From the NCBI GenBank assembly GCA_000733355.1, contig JNVV01000002.1, positions 1,274,943 to 1,338,942 of the forward strand: a stretch of DNA of 64,000 nt, in the 5' to 3' direction. The translations under genes and the position numbers were made by a program. Of the stretch, positions 34,261 through 46,390 are shown piece after piece. Source of the DNA: Falciphora oryzae. Lineage: Eukaryota; Ascomycota; Sordariomycetes; Magnaporthales; Magnaporthaceae. Each line of letters opens with the position of its first letter. The stretch's first letter is position 1. The notes under the pieces are model-generated. The model was given only the letters and a program-made list of their open reading frames with translations. It had not been told where the DNA came from and made no database searches.

Positions 34261-35137
34261 ATTAGGGATAGGCCTAAAAGGCTTTTTTTGGATCCACCAA
34301 AGCCAATATATCGATAAAATGCTAGTAGCCTTCGGGTTGCAAAATTCTCGAAGTATAAGTATCCTTTTACAACCGGGTGTGCTAAACGATATTAGCGGAT
34401 CGCTTGTAACCTTTGTTGAAGTTAAATTATTACAAAGGATTATAGGGACCGTTATGTACCTAATGCTTTTAACCCGCCTGGATATCGGTTTTACTGTTTA
34501 GTGGATTTCACGCCACCTTATAGCGCCTACTAACACGCATATCAACGCTGCAAAGAACCTACTTATGTATTTAGGTACAACCCGTCAAATAATTATCTGT
34601 TACGGGCACCTAGAGAAAGATACAATAAGTCCGATACATGCATAAATTGCAGGTAACTTGTTAAAATTAGTTGGTTTTAGCGATAGCGATTATGCGGAGG
34701 ATAAATCCACCTCAAAATCAATTTATAGCTATTTATTTTGCTTAGCAGGTGGTCCCATTAGTTGGAAGTCCAAAAGGGCCAGCACTATAGCCTTTAGCAC
34801 TGTTAAGGCTAAAACCGATGCTTTAGCGGAAACCCTTCGAAAGGCGAAGTGGTTAAAGTACCTGTTTACGGAGCTACAAAGCCCTATTAAGGGACCTATT
34901 GCTATTTTTGGCGATAACATTGGTTTTATCGGAAATGCGCACAACCCTACCATGCATGCAAGGACTAAGCATACCCTGCTAAAGTTCTACTTCGTTAGGG
35001 AGGAAGTTAGCGCTAAAACAATTACGATACAATACATCGATACCAAGAATATGCCCGCTAATGGGTTGATTAAGCTTTTAACCCCTCCAAAACACAAGGC
35101 TTTTTTAAAGCTAATGGGCCTACAAATCCCAGCTTAA
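34261..35137 (+). pseudogene. pol: Copia-1 RT thumb and RNase H
   Basis: Another frame change at the T-run 34284-34290 leads to WIHQSQYIDKMLVAFGLQNS, then VGFSDSDYAEDKSTSKSIYS, GGPISWKSKRASTIAFST and AKTDALAE, the RNase H hallmarks of Copia (GYxDADYAGD-like). The tail KHTLLKFYFVREEVSAKTIT is the conserved terminal segment. Stops at 34499 and 34643. Stop at 35135 is the probable natural end of the polyprotein. Confidence 0.9.
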
Positions 35138-35267
35138 GTTTTTTCCTTAGTGCTTTTTAGCTGGGCTTTTTTAGTCAATCAGTGCTGGTTACTGCACAGA
35201 AAATTTTTTACTACCCTAATTTCTTTTATCCCGTAGTTAGCCTTTTCCTTTTTTTGCAAGCATATAA

Positions 35268-35281
35268 TTAAAAAGAGGGGG
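35268..35281 (+). other. Copia-1 polypurine tract
   Basis: AAAAAGAGGGGG immediately before the 3' LTR, the plus-strand primer. Confidence 0.85.
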
Positions 35282-35907
35282 TGTTAAAAGAACTAATGTA
35301 TTTAGCTAAAGTTGGGTGCATAGGCCCAACCTACCCTGTACTACCCTCCTTGGATTATTTACCCTGTATTGTTGTGGGGTTGTGTACGGGAATAGCGGGC
35401 AGTGCTTATAGCGTGCTTAAAGGTGGCTTACAGCACCTACATCACCTATTGGAAGCCTAAAAGCAGCCTGCAACCCCTGTGGGATGCCTAAGCACCCAAA
35501 TCAGTCGTTATGGGTCGCACTAACTCGCCTACCCTGCACATTTACCCTGCACAGAATTAATTGGGTGTTAATTTGCACAAGTTAGAATTGGAAGCCCAAC
35601 GCGGAGATGGGTTTGGTGGCCGTGGGTCGATTTTTTGGAAATCCCATACAAAATAATTTTTCGGAAAATCGCTTGCGGCACCGGAAGCCCCTACGGCGGA
35701 GAACCCGCGGGATCGATGTCGGTGGGTATATAAGGGAAGCGATTGTTGGCGCCCCTTAACTGCAATACAAGCCTGTTCCACCCACTAAGCTTAAGGCCCC
35801 GACAGCGCTATTTATAGCGCCTGTTAGGGCCCAATCCAACTAACCGAAACCCTGCTAGCCATTGTAACTGCGCTACAAATCCCCGATTTAACCTCCGAAT
35901 ATTAATA
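35282..35907 (+). repeat. Copia-1 3' LTR
   Basis: 626 bp, same ends as the 5' LTR. Differences are nearly all C-to-T or G-to-A (for example TTGTGCACGG to TTGTGTACGG), with this copy the more decayed one. Confidence 0.95.
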
Positions 35908-36213
35908 GTTATATTTAATTAAATAGGGAATTTAATTTAATTTTCTTAAATTTTTATTATTACCTTTTTAAATTCATTTGAATATTTTACACAATGTATT
36001 ATACAATGTTACGAACTAACCTTAAAAGGGTAATAATAAAAATCTAAGAAAATTAAATTAAATTCCTTATTTAATTAAATATAACCTTTCCAAATTTGGT
36101 TAAATTTGGGCTTAAATTGGCGAAGTTAGCAAGGGTGTCGAAAATCGCGTTTAATATGGGATTTCGAAATGCGCGACTCGCTGGTTTGCGCGACTCGGTG
36201 GTAAACCACGTTA

Positions 36214-38226
36214 ACCGGTCTGGTAGCGTTAAATTAAAAACTAAATATAAAAAAATTAATACCGATTTAAAAAACGATAAAAAAAAGTTTTATATTTCGC
36301 GGAATAATTTATTTATATAAGCGATATTATTATAAAGGAGGAATTAAACGAAACCGTTAATTCGTTAATAAAATAGTTTATTAAAATTGCAAACGAATTG
36401 GTATCGAAACGTAAAACGGTAACCAAATTTAAATTAATATTTTATTAAACGACGAAATTAATGGTATTATTAAAAAAAAATAAACGGTACCGGCGCGAAT
36501 ATACCCGGAATAAAATATAAATAAATTATAATAATTTAAAAAATAAATAAAATTTTTATTAAAAAAAAAAGGAAAGCCGTAAACGTATATTAAAAAAAGT
36601 TTATTAAAAATATATTTAAAAATCGCGAAATTACGTTTTAAAACGTTAAAAAGTAAGCAAAATTACAAAGCTACACTAAACGAAATTTTATTAGGTTACC
36701 GGATTTAGCCCGCCCCGGGCTAAAATTGGGGGAAATAAATATATATAAAAACAAGCAAATATTTTAACAACTAAATTTTACCTTAACCCTTTTGCAAATT
36801 TTTCCGATATCGAAAATATATCGTTTAAAAACGAAACGTTCGAAAACGCGTTTAAAATAAATAATAGCGTGAACGAAAACGGTAGCGCGGTATATTAGGT
36901 TTTATCCCGGGTTAGGAATTGGAAAGCTTTAAAATTTAATAATTTACCAAATGGATTATTAAAAGCGTACGGCGAATTTTATTAATAAGCATTATTAAAA
37001 TTAGCAAACGCTAGTTTCGAATTCGAATATTTCCTAAAACGGTTCCGGGAAGCATTTACGGTTGTAATTTTTAAATTAAAAAAAAGCAATTGCGGAAAAA
37101 AAACTATAAAGGGTTAGAAACCGATAGTATTTTTATTTTTAATTTTAAAAGTTTTCGAAATTATTATAAAATAAAATATCGCTATTAAAACGAAAACGAA
37201 AAGATTTTTATTTAACGGTTAAATAGGAAACAAAAGTAACCGATGCATAAAATTAGCAATTTGATAAATTACGGAATTAATAATTATAACGTAGAATTGT
37301 AGCGCTACCGTATCGTTACTATAACTGGATTTTTTAAGCGCTTTTAATAGCGTAAATTACGTAAAGCTTTTAAATATATTAAAAAAATAAAAGTTTTTAT
37401 TAAAAATAGTAAAATGGATTAAAAGCTAGTTTATATAAAAAACGGTACGTTTCCGGTTTAATAAAAATACGTTAGTAATAATTTTAATTTACGCGGGAAT
37501 ATTTTAAAGGTTGCTTTTATTATTTATTTTATTTATCCTTTATATCGCGTTATTATATAAAAAGTTAAAAGCGATACCGGGAATTACGGTCGTTAGTTTC
37601 GCTAACGATAAAAACCTTTTAGTTATAACCGAAATTAGGGCGGAAACGTGCTACTTTTTTATACGCGAGTAAAAAATATACCAAAAATAGGCAGCTAAAA
37701 TAGGAATGTTTTTTTAATATAGCAAAAACGGAATTAATTTATTTTTTTAAAACGCCGCACCCGTTCCGGGTTAGTTAGGTAATAGCGAAATTGCATTAAA
37801 CAAATTTATAAATTTTTTTGGGGTTTGGTTCGACCAAAAATTAAATTTCCAAATACATTTAAAAAAAAAGGTTAAAAACAAATAAAAGCGATAATAGCTA
37901 GCTTTAATGAAATTCGCGGCGGTAATATAAAAAAGCAATTTCGCTAAAACAAAATAATTATACGCGGTAATATACCGTAACGCGTTAACGTATAAAATAA
38001 CGGCGTTTTATTTATTAACGGAAGTTAAAAGACGGTTTTAAAACGTTATTAAAAAGTTTGCGAAAAAATAGCGGGTTTATTTAAAAGTAATAGCTGGAAT
38101 ATATTAAGCGATATTTTTAACGCATTTGGAAATAAAAACTTATATTTTATTTTTAAATTTATATTTAAACGAAAAAGTATTTAATATTAAAAAGAAATAA
38201 AAAAAATATTAAAATAACGGAAATAT
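36214..38226 (+). mobile_element. LINE-5, second part (RT region), heavily decayed
   Basis: Continues 27232-28024 in the same orientation after FB6. It matches LINE-4 (62040 onward). Near 36950 it reads LPNGLLKAYGEF-like codons and near 37590 FANDKNLL for the RT catalytic box. Ends at FB7. Almost all Trp/Gln codons are stops. Confidence 0.75.
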
Positions 38227-38228
38227 TA

Positions 38229-38658
38229 ACGTGGTTCACCAGCGAGTCGGTCAAACCATCGAGTCGATCACTTCAAAATCCCATATTAAACGCGATTTTC
38301 GACACCCTTGCTAACTCGGCCAATTTAAACACAAATTTAACCAAATTTAAAAATGTTATATTTAACTACATAGGAAATTTAATTTAATTTTCTTGGATTT
38401 TTACTATTACCCTTTTAAGGTTAGTTGCATATCGTACACAGTATATTACACAGTATTGTAATCTAACCCTAAAAGGGTAATCGTAAAAATCCAAGAAAAT
38501 TAAATTAAATTTCCTATGTAGTTAAATATAACATTTTTAAATTTGGTTAAATTTGTGTTTAAATTGGCCGAGTTAGCAAGGGTGTTGAAAATCGCGTTTA
38601 ATATGGGATTTCGAAGTGATCGACTCGGTGGTTTGACCGACTCGCTGGTGAACCACGT
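38229..38658. mobile_element. Foldback element FB7
   Basis: 430-bp palindrome with TA duplicates (38227-38228, 38659-38660). Ends ACGTGGTTCACCAGCGAG. Its two 17-bp repeats end GTCGGTCA (outer) and GTCGATCA (inner), with the same outer/inner difference kept at the opposite end. Confidence 0.92.
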
Positions 38659-38660
38659 TA

Positions 38661-38893
<233 letters not shown>

Positions 38894-39562
38894 GTTTTAC
38901 GGAAAATTTAAAGCGGCTATTTAAATTTCGCTAATAAATTAGCAAATTTAATGCTATTTTTAAAAATAGCTGCAATAAAAAAGTGCTTTATATTATAACG
39001 TAGGAAATATTACCTATTAAAACGTTTATTGCTTTAAAAATACGTACTCCCTAACGCTAAAAATTAAACAAAATGCTTTTTATAGGAATTTTATATTTTA
39101 AATTACGTAAAATATAAAAACGGTATTAGCGAATTTAATTCCTATTTTAATTTATTATTAATTCGGTTTTGGAATAGTTAAATGCAATTAAATGCTATTA
39201 ATATTAAAAATTAATATTTAAAAGCTATAAAAAGGTCCTTTTTTTATTAAATTAAAAGGTTTCGGAATATTATCCGTAATGCTATTATTTTAAAGCAATT
39301 TATTAAAGGTATTGATTTGCAATACCTAATAGCTAATTTAATTGCTAAAACCTATAATCCAATTTTTACAGCTTATAAATAAGCTATTAACTATAGGGTT
39401 TAAATATAAAAAAACTAAAAAGCGAAAAAAGTACTAATGCTAAAAGTAAAGGTAAAAAAAAGGGAAAAAAAGCCGCTAAAAGGAAAAGCAAAAAAGCTAA
39501 AAATAAATTTAAAAGCCAAAATGGCTTTTTTGGATTTAATAAATTTAAAAAAAAAAACGGTA

Positions 39563-41423
39563 ACGTGGTTTACCAGTAAGCGATACAAACCAGCGAGCGA
39601 CATACCAAACGCGTTAACGCGACACACAATCTTTCGCGATCAATTCCTCTACCCACAAACATGGCAAAACCAAGCAAAAAATGTCGCATAATCCTTACCT
39701 TTTAGGCTTTGCAATAGGACCCAAATCTAAGCATCCGGGCTGCTGCAAAGCTTTACGACGTCGCGTTCGCCAGTTTCGCGCATCGAAAGCGCGGCCGACC
39801 TGCTCGACGCGATTGCGTGCCCAAAACACGGAAATTAACGGATTGCGAAAAGGAGGCGCTTGTTAAATACATACTCGAGCTGGATTCCCGAGCATTCCCT
39901 TCCCGGCCCTTTAGTGTTAAAAATATAGCCAACTAATTGCTCGTTAAACGCGATACGGGCACCGTTAGGACCAATTGGGTTGCGAAATTCGTCCAACGCC
40001 GCCCGGAGCTTAGCACGCGCTAGATTCGAAAATACAATTACCAAAGGGCCAAATGCGAAAATCCCAAGCTCGTTTTTGCGTAATTTGACTTTATGCGGAA
40101 CATTATGGCCAAATATGGCATTTTGGATAACGACATTTACAATTTCGACGAAACCGGCTTCTTTATGGGCATAATTGCGGCCGTTATAGTTATTACAACA
40201 TTGGAAGGCCGTAACAAAACAAAGCTGGTCCAGCCTAACAACCGGGAATGGGCTACAGTTATTTAAAGGGTTAATTATTGCGGTTAAGCGATCCCTCCTT
40301 TTATTATCGTTAAAAGGCAATACCACCTAGCCAATTGGTATTTAAAAACCGACCTTTTACGCGATTGGGTTATCGCAATAAATTTTAACGGGTGGATTAC
40401 GAACGAATTCGGTTTAAAATGGATCCAGCATTTCGATAAACACATTACGTCGCGCACGAAAAGCCCCTATCGTTTGTTAGTGCTAAACGGATACGAAAGC
40501 TACCATTTGACGGATTTCAAGCTTTATTGCCAAAAATATAATATTATTACGCTTTGCATGTTTCCGCATTCGTTTTATTTCCTTTAGCCGCTTAACGTTA
40601 GGTGCTTTAGCTTAATAAAAAAGGCGTACGGTTAATAAATCGAAAACCTAATAAGGTCGCACGTTAACCACGTAACCAAAGTCGAGTTCCTTTCGGCGTT
40701 TAAAGCGGCATTTTTTAATTCCATAACCGAAAAAAACATCCGAAAAGGCTTTCGAAAGGTTAGCTTTGCTTTTTTTAATCCGGATTCGGTTTTGGAAAAG
40801 CTGGATGTAAAGTTACAGATTCCAATTCCCCTAAAAACGCTTTTAAACGACCCCGAACTTTGGATTTCCAAAACGCCCCGGACAGCTAAGGAAGCAATTT
40901 CGTAATCCGAATATATTAAAACTCGAATTTCCAATTACCAAAGCAGTTTTCCGATATTTATGCTAGCGGTTATGGACCAATTTGCGAAAAGGGCCAGGGC
41001 AATTATGCATTAAATTAACCTTTTGGAAAAAAAGTGCTCCAAATTACGAAAAGCGAACGAAGCACTAAGCAAACGCCGGAGGGCCAAAAAAACACGTATC
41101 CGATTTAAAGGGTTACTTACTATCGAAAAGGTACGAAATGTTTTAAACCAACAAAAGCTAAATAAATAGTTATAGCAAAAAATGCGCGACCATAAGGTTT
41201 AAAAAAAAAGGGCAACGATAATTCGTTGGCGATATGGCATTTGCGGCAAAACCGGACATAATGCGCGCATTTGTTAGGAAAAAGTAAAAATGTCCGATGT
41301 ATACAGTTCCGAATAGTTTAAATGGATTCCTAGCGTTATTAGGTTGGCATACGCGTTAATTAATCGAAAGTTAGGTATAGGTATATCGCTCGCTGGTTTG
41401 TGTCGCTCACTAGTGAACCACGT
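39563..41423 (+). mobile_element. Pogo-B2: ACGTGG-family pogo transposon
   Basis: 1861 bp between TA duplicates (39561-39562, 41424-41425). Ends ACGTGGTTTACCAGTAAG and, from the right, ACGTGGTTCACTAGTGAG. Subterminal repeats end GCGACACA (GCGATACA where decayed). Same family as 20438-22299 and 58339-60199. Confidence 0.92.
39661..41290 (+). pseudogene. Pogo-B2 transposase, decayed
   Basis: From ATG 39661: MAKPSKKCRIIL, helix-turn-helix with LSIRAAAKLYDVAFASFA, then CEKEALVKYILELDSRAFPS and VAKFVQRRPELSTR (CENP-B/Tc5-type domain). The catalytic region has NFDETGFF with Asp kept, VLNGYESY and PLNVRCFS with Asp to Asn. The C-terminus has ANEALSKRRRAKKTRIRFKG and a zinc knuckle ICGKTGHNARIC near 41240, unusual for a pogo-type enzyme. 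About a dozen stops. Confidence 0.88.
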
Positions 41424-41645
41424 TAACGTAACAAATCTTCCGATAAAAAAGGATTTTTTTTTGCAATATTAAATTACAATTTCCTATTAAAAGGTTTTGG
41501 TGCTAAAAACCCTTTTATAAGGTTTTTGGAAAATAACACTATTAACGGAATTATAAATTTGGAATTATTAAACGTATTAAAAAATAATAACTTTTCGAAA
41601 TTTAAATCCGATTTAAAAACTTTAACTACTTTTAATTTACCGGTA

Positions 41646-42133
41646 TATTACAACCACGTAAGTAACGGGGACAGGAGGCCTGGATCAAGCCCCAGGAAGG
41701 AAGCATCCTTAACCCCGCACCCGGATATGGAGGGGTTATATAAGAAGTTACGTAACCTTAAAAGGTGATATAAACGCTATTAATATAGCACTTATAGCAC
41801 CAAAACCTTAAAAGTAATATAAGCGTTATAAATATAGCACTTAAAGCACCGGGACTATAAAGGTAATATAAGCGCTATAAATATAGCACTTATAGCATTA
41901 AAAACAGGACAATATAAATATGTATATAAGGAAGGATTCCTTTAGCCGGTTAAATAGCTTTAATTAAAGTTTCGGCATTAATTAACTTAAATTAGCTTTA
42001 AAATACCCCCTTAGGTAAGCAATTAAAACTTTTGTTACCAGTTTTCCAATTCCCTTAAAGCTACCTTTATTAAATGTACTATTTAGCGCTTTCCCTAAAT
42101 GTTTTACTTTAAAAATAAAGCCTAATTGCAACA
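41646..42133 (+). repeat. Gypsy-2 5' LTR
   Basis: Begins TATTACAACCACG (TGTTACGACC with C-to-T/G-to-A changes) and ends CTAATTGCAACA. It has three or four 46-bp tandem units (41760-41910) at the same place as in Gypsy-1 but with different sequence (AATATAAGCGTTATAAATAT, then AGCACTTA). Confidence 0.8.
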
Positions 42134-43874
42134 TTTTAATTAATCCTATTTAGCACCTACCGAAAGTAAACAATACGACAAAATATCGGCATCCGGTTCC
42201 AAAAAAACGGAACAATTTTTTACCGTCGAATACGAAAGGAAAGTATACGACGGCGACTCTACCTTCGAACTTTTCCAAATGCTTATAAAAAGTTTTGCCG
42301 TAACTAAAGCCTAATTGGCCGCAATTTAAAACAAACCGGATATTACGATAAAAGCATACAAATTTCTATTTCCGGAAATTTACGACGGAAAAACGGGCAA
42401 ATTTTGGACTTTTTTATCAAATGGTAAATTTATTTTTCGTTTTACGAGGCCCATTTTGGTACCAAGGAAAAAAAAAGGTGGCTTACGCTATTACACGTTT
42501 TGGAAAAAAAGTTAAAAATTGGTTCCAATTTACGTAAGCGGATTATTTTAAAAATGTAAAATTTAAAAAGCAAATATAACTTGTATTTGCTAATTTCGAA
42601 AAAATTGAAAAAAAGGTCGGCAAAGTTTTCAGCTAAATCGACGAGCAATTGGTTGCGGAAATTTTTTTTTTTAGCTTTTATATACGCTTTAAAATTCCAA
42701 CGCTTCGTAATTAAATTTAATTAAACCGATTAAACCAAAATAGCGCATTTTTACGGGGGTTTCCGTAAGGATGTAAAAAACGAGCTTTTTAAAACGGACC
42801 GACCGTAAAACTTTCCGGATTATATTTAAATAGCCGTTTGTATTAGCGATAAATTATAGGAACGACGTTTTAAAAAAAAAAAAGGTTAATTAATTAAAAT
42901 GGTAAATAATAAAAACAATTATAAAAAAAAACAAATAACCATTAAATACAGTTTATAGCATATATTTTGGATTTATAAATTTTAACGCGGTGATTACCTA
43001 TTAATAAAAGCAAAATAATAAAAAAAAGCAGGATTTTAAAAACGGGAAATATTTTAAATGTAGCTAAAAGGGCTATATAAAACGGGATTGCCTGTAGCGA
43101 TAAGCGGCAATTACTTAATGGGAAAATATTTAAACGAAAAATAGCTTATACCCCGGAGTAGCATTTAATTGGATTTATTATTGCGAAAATTTGTACGCGA
43201 CGTATTAATTTAATAAAAATGCAACCGGTTAGTACTTTAAAAAAACGGGTAGCCGCGATATAACGAATTCGGACGATTTTTAATAAAGGTCCTATTAAAA
43301 TCGAATATAATAGCGAAAAAAAATTCGCTATTAGATTTACGGATTTAAAAAAAAATAACGTCGTTGCGTAAATGGTTTTTTAATCGGGAAAAAATAAATT
43401 TATAAACCCCGGTTAAAATTAGGATAAAAAAAAGGCGTCGACCGAATCCATTCGCGATACCGATAACGAAACCGATAACGAGCTATTAGGTTAAACCTAT
43501 ATGGTTAAAAATAAAAAAGAACCGAAAATTCGTTTTTTATTATAAAGTAACGAATATATATTATATTCGATATTAGTAAAGCTTATATTTCGTTTAGGTT
43601 TTTGGAATCGGACCGATAGTTTTAGGATTAGCCCAAACCTATTGGAAAGATTATGCGAAAAAAAACACCAGCTTTTAACGACGACGGCAAACTTTTAAAT
43701 TAATTCCGGGATAATTAGCAAATAATTTATTACGGGGCTTTATATAAAAAAATGCTTTTAAAAAAATATAATATTGAATTATATAATTAGGATTATTTAA
43801 ATATAAATATCGAAATTGCAAAATATAACGAGCCTTTTTAAACCAAATATATAAACGATTGTTGCGAATAATAC
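41646..43874 (+). mobile_element. Gypsy-2: 5' half of a second chromovirus copy
   Basis: Starts with a decayed LTR (41646-42133) and continues with gag (YDGKTGKF-like near 42378; zinc knuckle region near 43045-43090) and the linker, parallel to Gypsy-1 up to its 5452. It is cut at 43874 by Copia-2. It preserves the empty site of Pogo-A near 43485. Confidence 0.85.
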
Positions 43875-44244
43875 TGTTAGAAGGGCAGCAAGAGGTCGCA
43901 CGATAAGCAGAAGCACGGGCAAAGGGAATCCCCAATGGTTAGGGACTCCGGGGCTAAAAGGCCCCCGCTTTTCTAACACGGAAGGACCAGCAATCGGGAT
44001 TACCGGTTATGAACGGAAATCACGGGTTATACACGGAAATCACCGGTCATGTACGGAGGTGGTGCAAATCGCAAGTCAGGCCCGGCACCGGGACTGGCCT
44101 TAAACGACCGCACCCCGCGGCCTCCGTAATTGGGATATATATATTTAAAGGGCTCGTACGAAGAGCCTTTCCGTTGTTTCTAAAAGATAAACGACTTTGG
44201 ATACACAAAATATACCAAAGCCTTTTCACCCTAACCAACTAATA
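43875..44244 (+). repeat. Copia-2 5' LTR
   Basis: 370 bp, starts TGTTAGAAGGGCAGCAAGAG and ends CAACTAATA (CTAACA if decay is undone), an inverted match to the start. GC-richer than the internal part. A TATATATATTT box lies at 44133-44143. The end is inferred because no second LTR is available. Confidence 0.6.
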
Positions 44245-45824
44245 TCGATTAATATGCTACGTACATTAATTAATAGGTGGTTACAACCCACAAATTGGCA
44301 ACGTAAAAAGACGGTTCGTACTAGTTAACGAGGTTGTAAATTCGCTTCGTGCAATTAATCCCGTGCTACTGCCTAAGCAACTTTCCCTTATAAACGGCAA
44401 TCGGAATTAAAGGAAAAAAATTTAAACGGGTTTACCAACCTTTCGTACGAACGATAGCCGATTAAAAAACGGAAGCCTAGTTCGTGCGGAAAAGGAAGTA
44501 AATCGCGTTCCGTTACGCATATTAGCTTTTAAATATTTTCATTTTTTCCCCCTTTTTTATTTAGCATTTTATTTTTTTTTCCCCTACCTTTTTATTACAT
44601 TTTCGTTATTTTACACCTTTGTACGATTACTATATTGGGTAAAAACGAAACCCGAAACATACCCGTCGCCGAACCGGCGGGAATATCGCACAAAGGTTAT
44701 CCTAATAGGATTTCCCAAAATTGGTACGAAAAAATCGCCGAAAGGATAAATATCCTTTTGTTAATATAGCGCAAATACGTTAACCCCGAGCGTTGGGAAA
44801 ACGACGTGGATTTAATTTAACTACTTTCGGTTAACGAAATTACAATTTATTTCGTACGATCGGTTGCGGAAATTATTTGGATATTTATTAAAAACAAAGC
44901 GTTACGTTAAACTTTTTAAAAGGAGTTCGTCGGATAAATATACGACCTTTTTAACCAAATCGGTCATACGTTTAAAAAGCGGATGGATTAATTTTTAATG
45001 GAAAATGGAACCTATATTTTAAAAGGAATAGTAACGGTTAGGTTTATAAAAGTATTAAACCTTATATTTCCAAATATTCCGTACGAAATACCTATTTTAC
45101 AATTAGTACGTTTATCCCAAACATTACAATTTAAACGATAAGCATTTTCGTATAATATAGTTTTAACACGGCTAAACGTTATTCCGGTTAAAACAATCCT
45201 AATAACAATTTTTACCGTAAAAATAAAATAGCTTTACGATAATACGGATTTCGTACGGGAATAAATACAAATATTTAAAACTATCCTATTAAAAGCACGT
45301 ACGATATAAAAAATTTAGAATTTTTTATAGCTTCCGGAAAAATAAACCTTTTATACGACCATTTCCCCGATGGAATATAATTTGCCCCCGAAATTGCCGG
45401 TATATAACTACCCGTTAAAACCGAATAAAATTTTAGGTTTTTAAAAAAAAAATGGAATACGGACCGGAATTATACCGGCAAACCGTATGATATTTTATTT
45501 AATAAAATAAAAAATTTTATCGGCTGCTATTAACGATTCCAAAATAAAAAAAAACCAATATTACGTTATTTTTCCCAATATTTTATTAAACCGTGCGAAA
45601 AAAATTTATATTAACTATATCGGATTTGGAAAACGATAAAACGAAATGTATAAAGTTTTCGATTTTTATTTTAATTTAAAAATTAATTATACGTTTTATT
45701 AAATAAATTGGACGTTAATAACGTTCGTACGGATGCGTTAAATTTATTTAAATAAAATATTGCCCGAAATGTTAAAAACGATATTAAATAAGTTTTAATT
45801 CGCATAAAAAGCTTTAAGTAAAAG

Positions 45825-46390
45825 CAGGGTTGGCAAAAAAGTTAAAAATCATTAAGTCAATTCATAACTTAACTTATTAAATCTGACTTAAGTCACCTAG
45901 GTGACTTGACTTTGACTTATTTTGTAAATCGATGACTTGATTTAATGACTTAATTGACTTATTTTATTTTTAGAAATAATTTTTTTTAAATTTTTATAAA
46001 ATTAAACGGTTAAAATAAAATACAGAAATGCAAACGGCAACGTAATACANNNNNNNNNNNNNNNNNNNNNNNNNNNNNNNNNNNNNNNNNNNNNNNNNNN
46101 NNNNNNNNNNNNNNNNNNNNNNNNNNNNNNNNNNNNNNNNNNNNNNNNNNNNNNNNNNNAATTGTATATATTTAAATATTTTTTATTAATTTTTACGATA
46201 TTAGCTTACTTTTTGCGTTTTTTAATAGGATTTAAACGTATAATTTTATAAAAATATAAAAAATATATATTTCTATAAATAAAATAAGTCAAAATAAATC
46301 ATTAAGTCAAATCAAAGTCACGGGGGTAACTTAATAAAAAAGTCAAAATCACAAAGGTGACTTAACTTATTAACTTAAATGCCAACCCTA
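45825..46390. mobile_element. hAT-type MITE in Copia-2
   Basis: Left end CAGGGTTGGCAAAAAAGTTA, right end TTAAATGCCAACCCTA. 8-bp flanks AGTAAAAG (45817-45824) and GGTAAAAG (46391-46398) agree apart from one G-to-A. AAGTCA/TGACTT repeats fill both ends. 110 bases of the middle are unknown (N). No ORF. Confidence 0.8.
46050..46159. other. Assembly gap
   Basis: 110 N inside a palindrome-prone hAT-type element. Confidence 0.98.

Larger units (their letters stand above)
28158..35907 (+). mobile_element. Copia-1: complete Ty1/Copia retrotransposon, lightly decayed
   Basis: 7750 bp with two 626-bp LTRs and 5-bp duplicate GTTAT (28153-28157, 35908-35912). Order LTR, primer site, long leader, gag, protease, integrase, RT, RNase H, polypurine tract, LTR: integrase before RT defines Ty1/Copia. 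It is much less decayed than the LINE and foldback it entered. Coding is broken by several stops (mostly TAA/TAG at probable Gln/Trp positions) and three frame changes at homopolymers. A solo LTR (12781) and a decayed fragment (38894-41645) belong to the same family. Confidence 0.95.
28027..36211. mobile_element. Foldback element FB6, split by Copia-1
   Basis: Left piece 28027-28157 and right piece 35913-36211 together make 430 bp, flanked by TA (28025-28026, 36212-36213). Ends ACGTGGTTCACCACCGAG. Repeats end GTCGCGCA at all four positions. The joined arm across the Copia site (AAAGGTTAT / ATTTAATTAAAT) is the mirror of the opposite arm, proving the interruption. Confidence 0.92.
38894..41645 (+). 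pseudogene. Decayed fragment of a Copia-1 relative (gag to protease), interrupted
   Basis: 38894-39560 and 41426-41645 align with Copia-1 from about 30320 to 31225: same order of gag core, Lys-rich end (LKINLKAKMAFLDLINLKKK) and start of the protease segment. Strong C-to-T decay. Pogo-B2 is inserted at a TA inside it and Gypsy-2 is inserted at its right edge (CGGTA target). Confidence 0.8.

Noticed and set aside
44009..44242. 77-codon ORF in the Copia-2 LTR
   Set aside because: Lies within the LTR and ends at its boundary.
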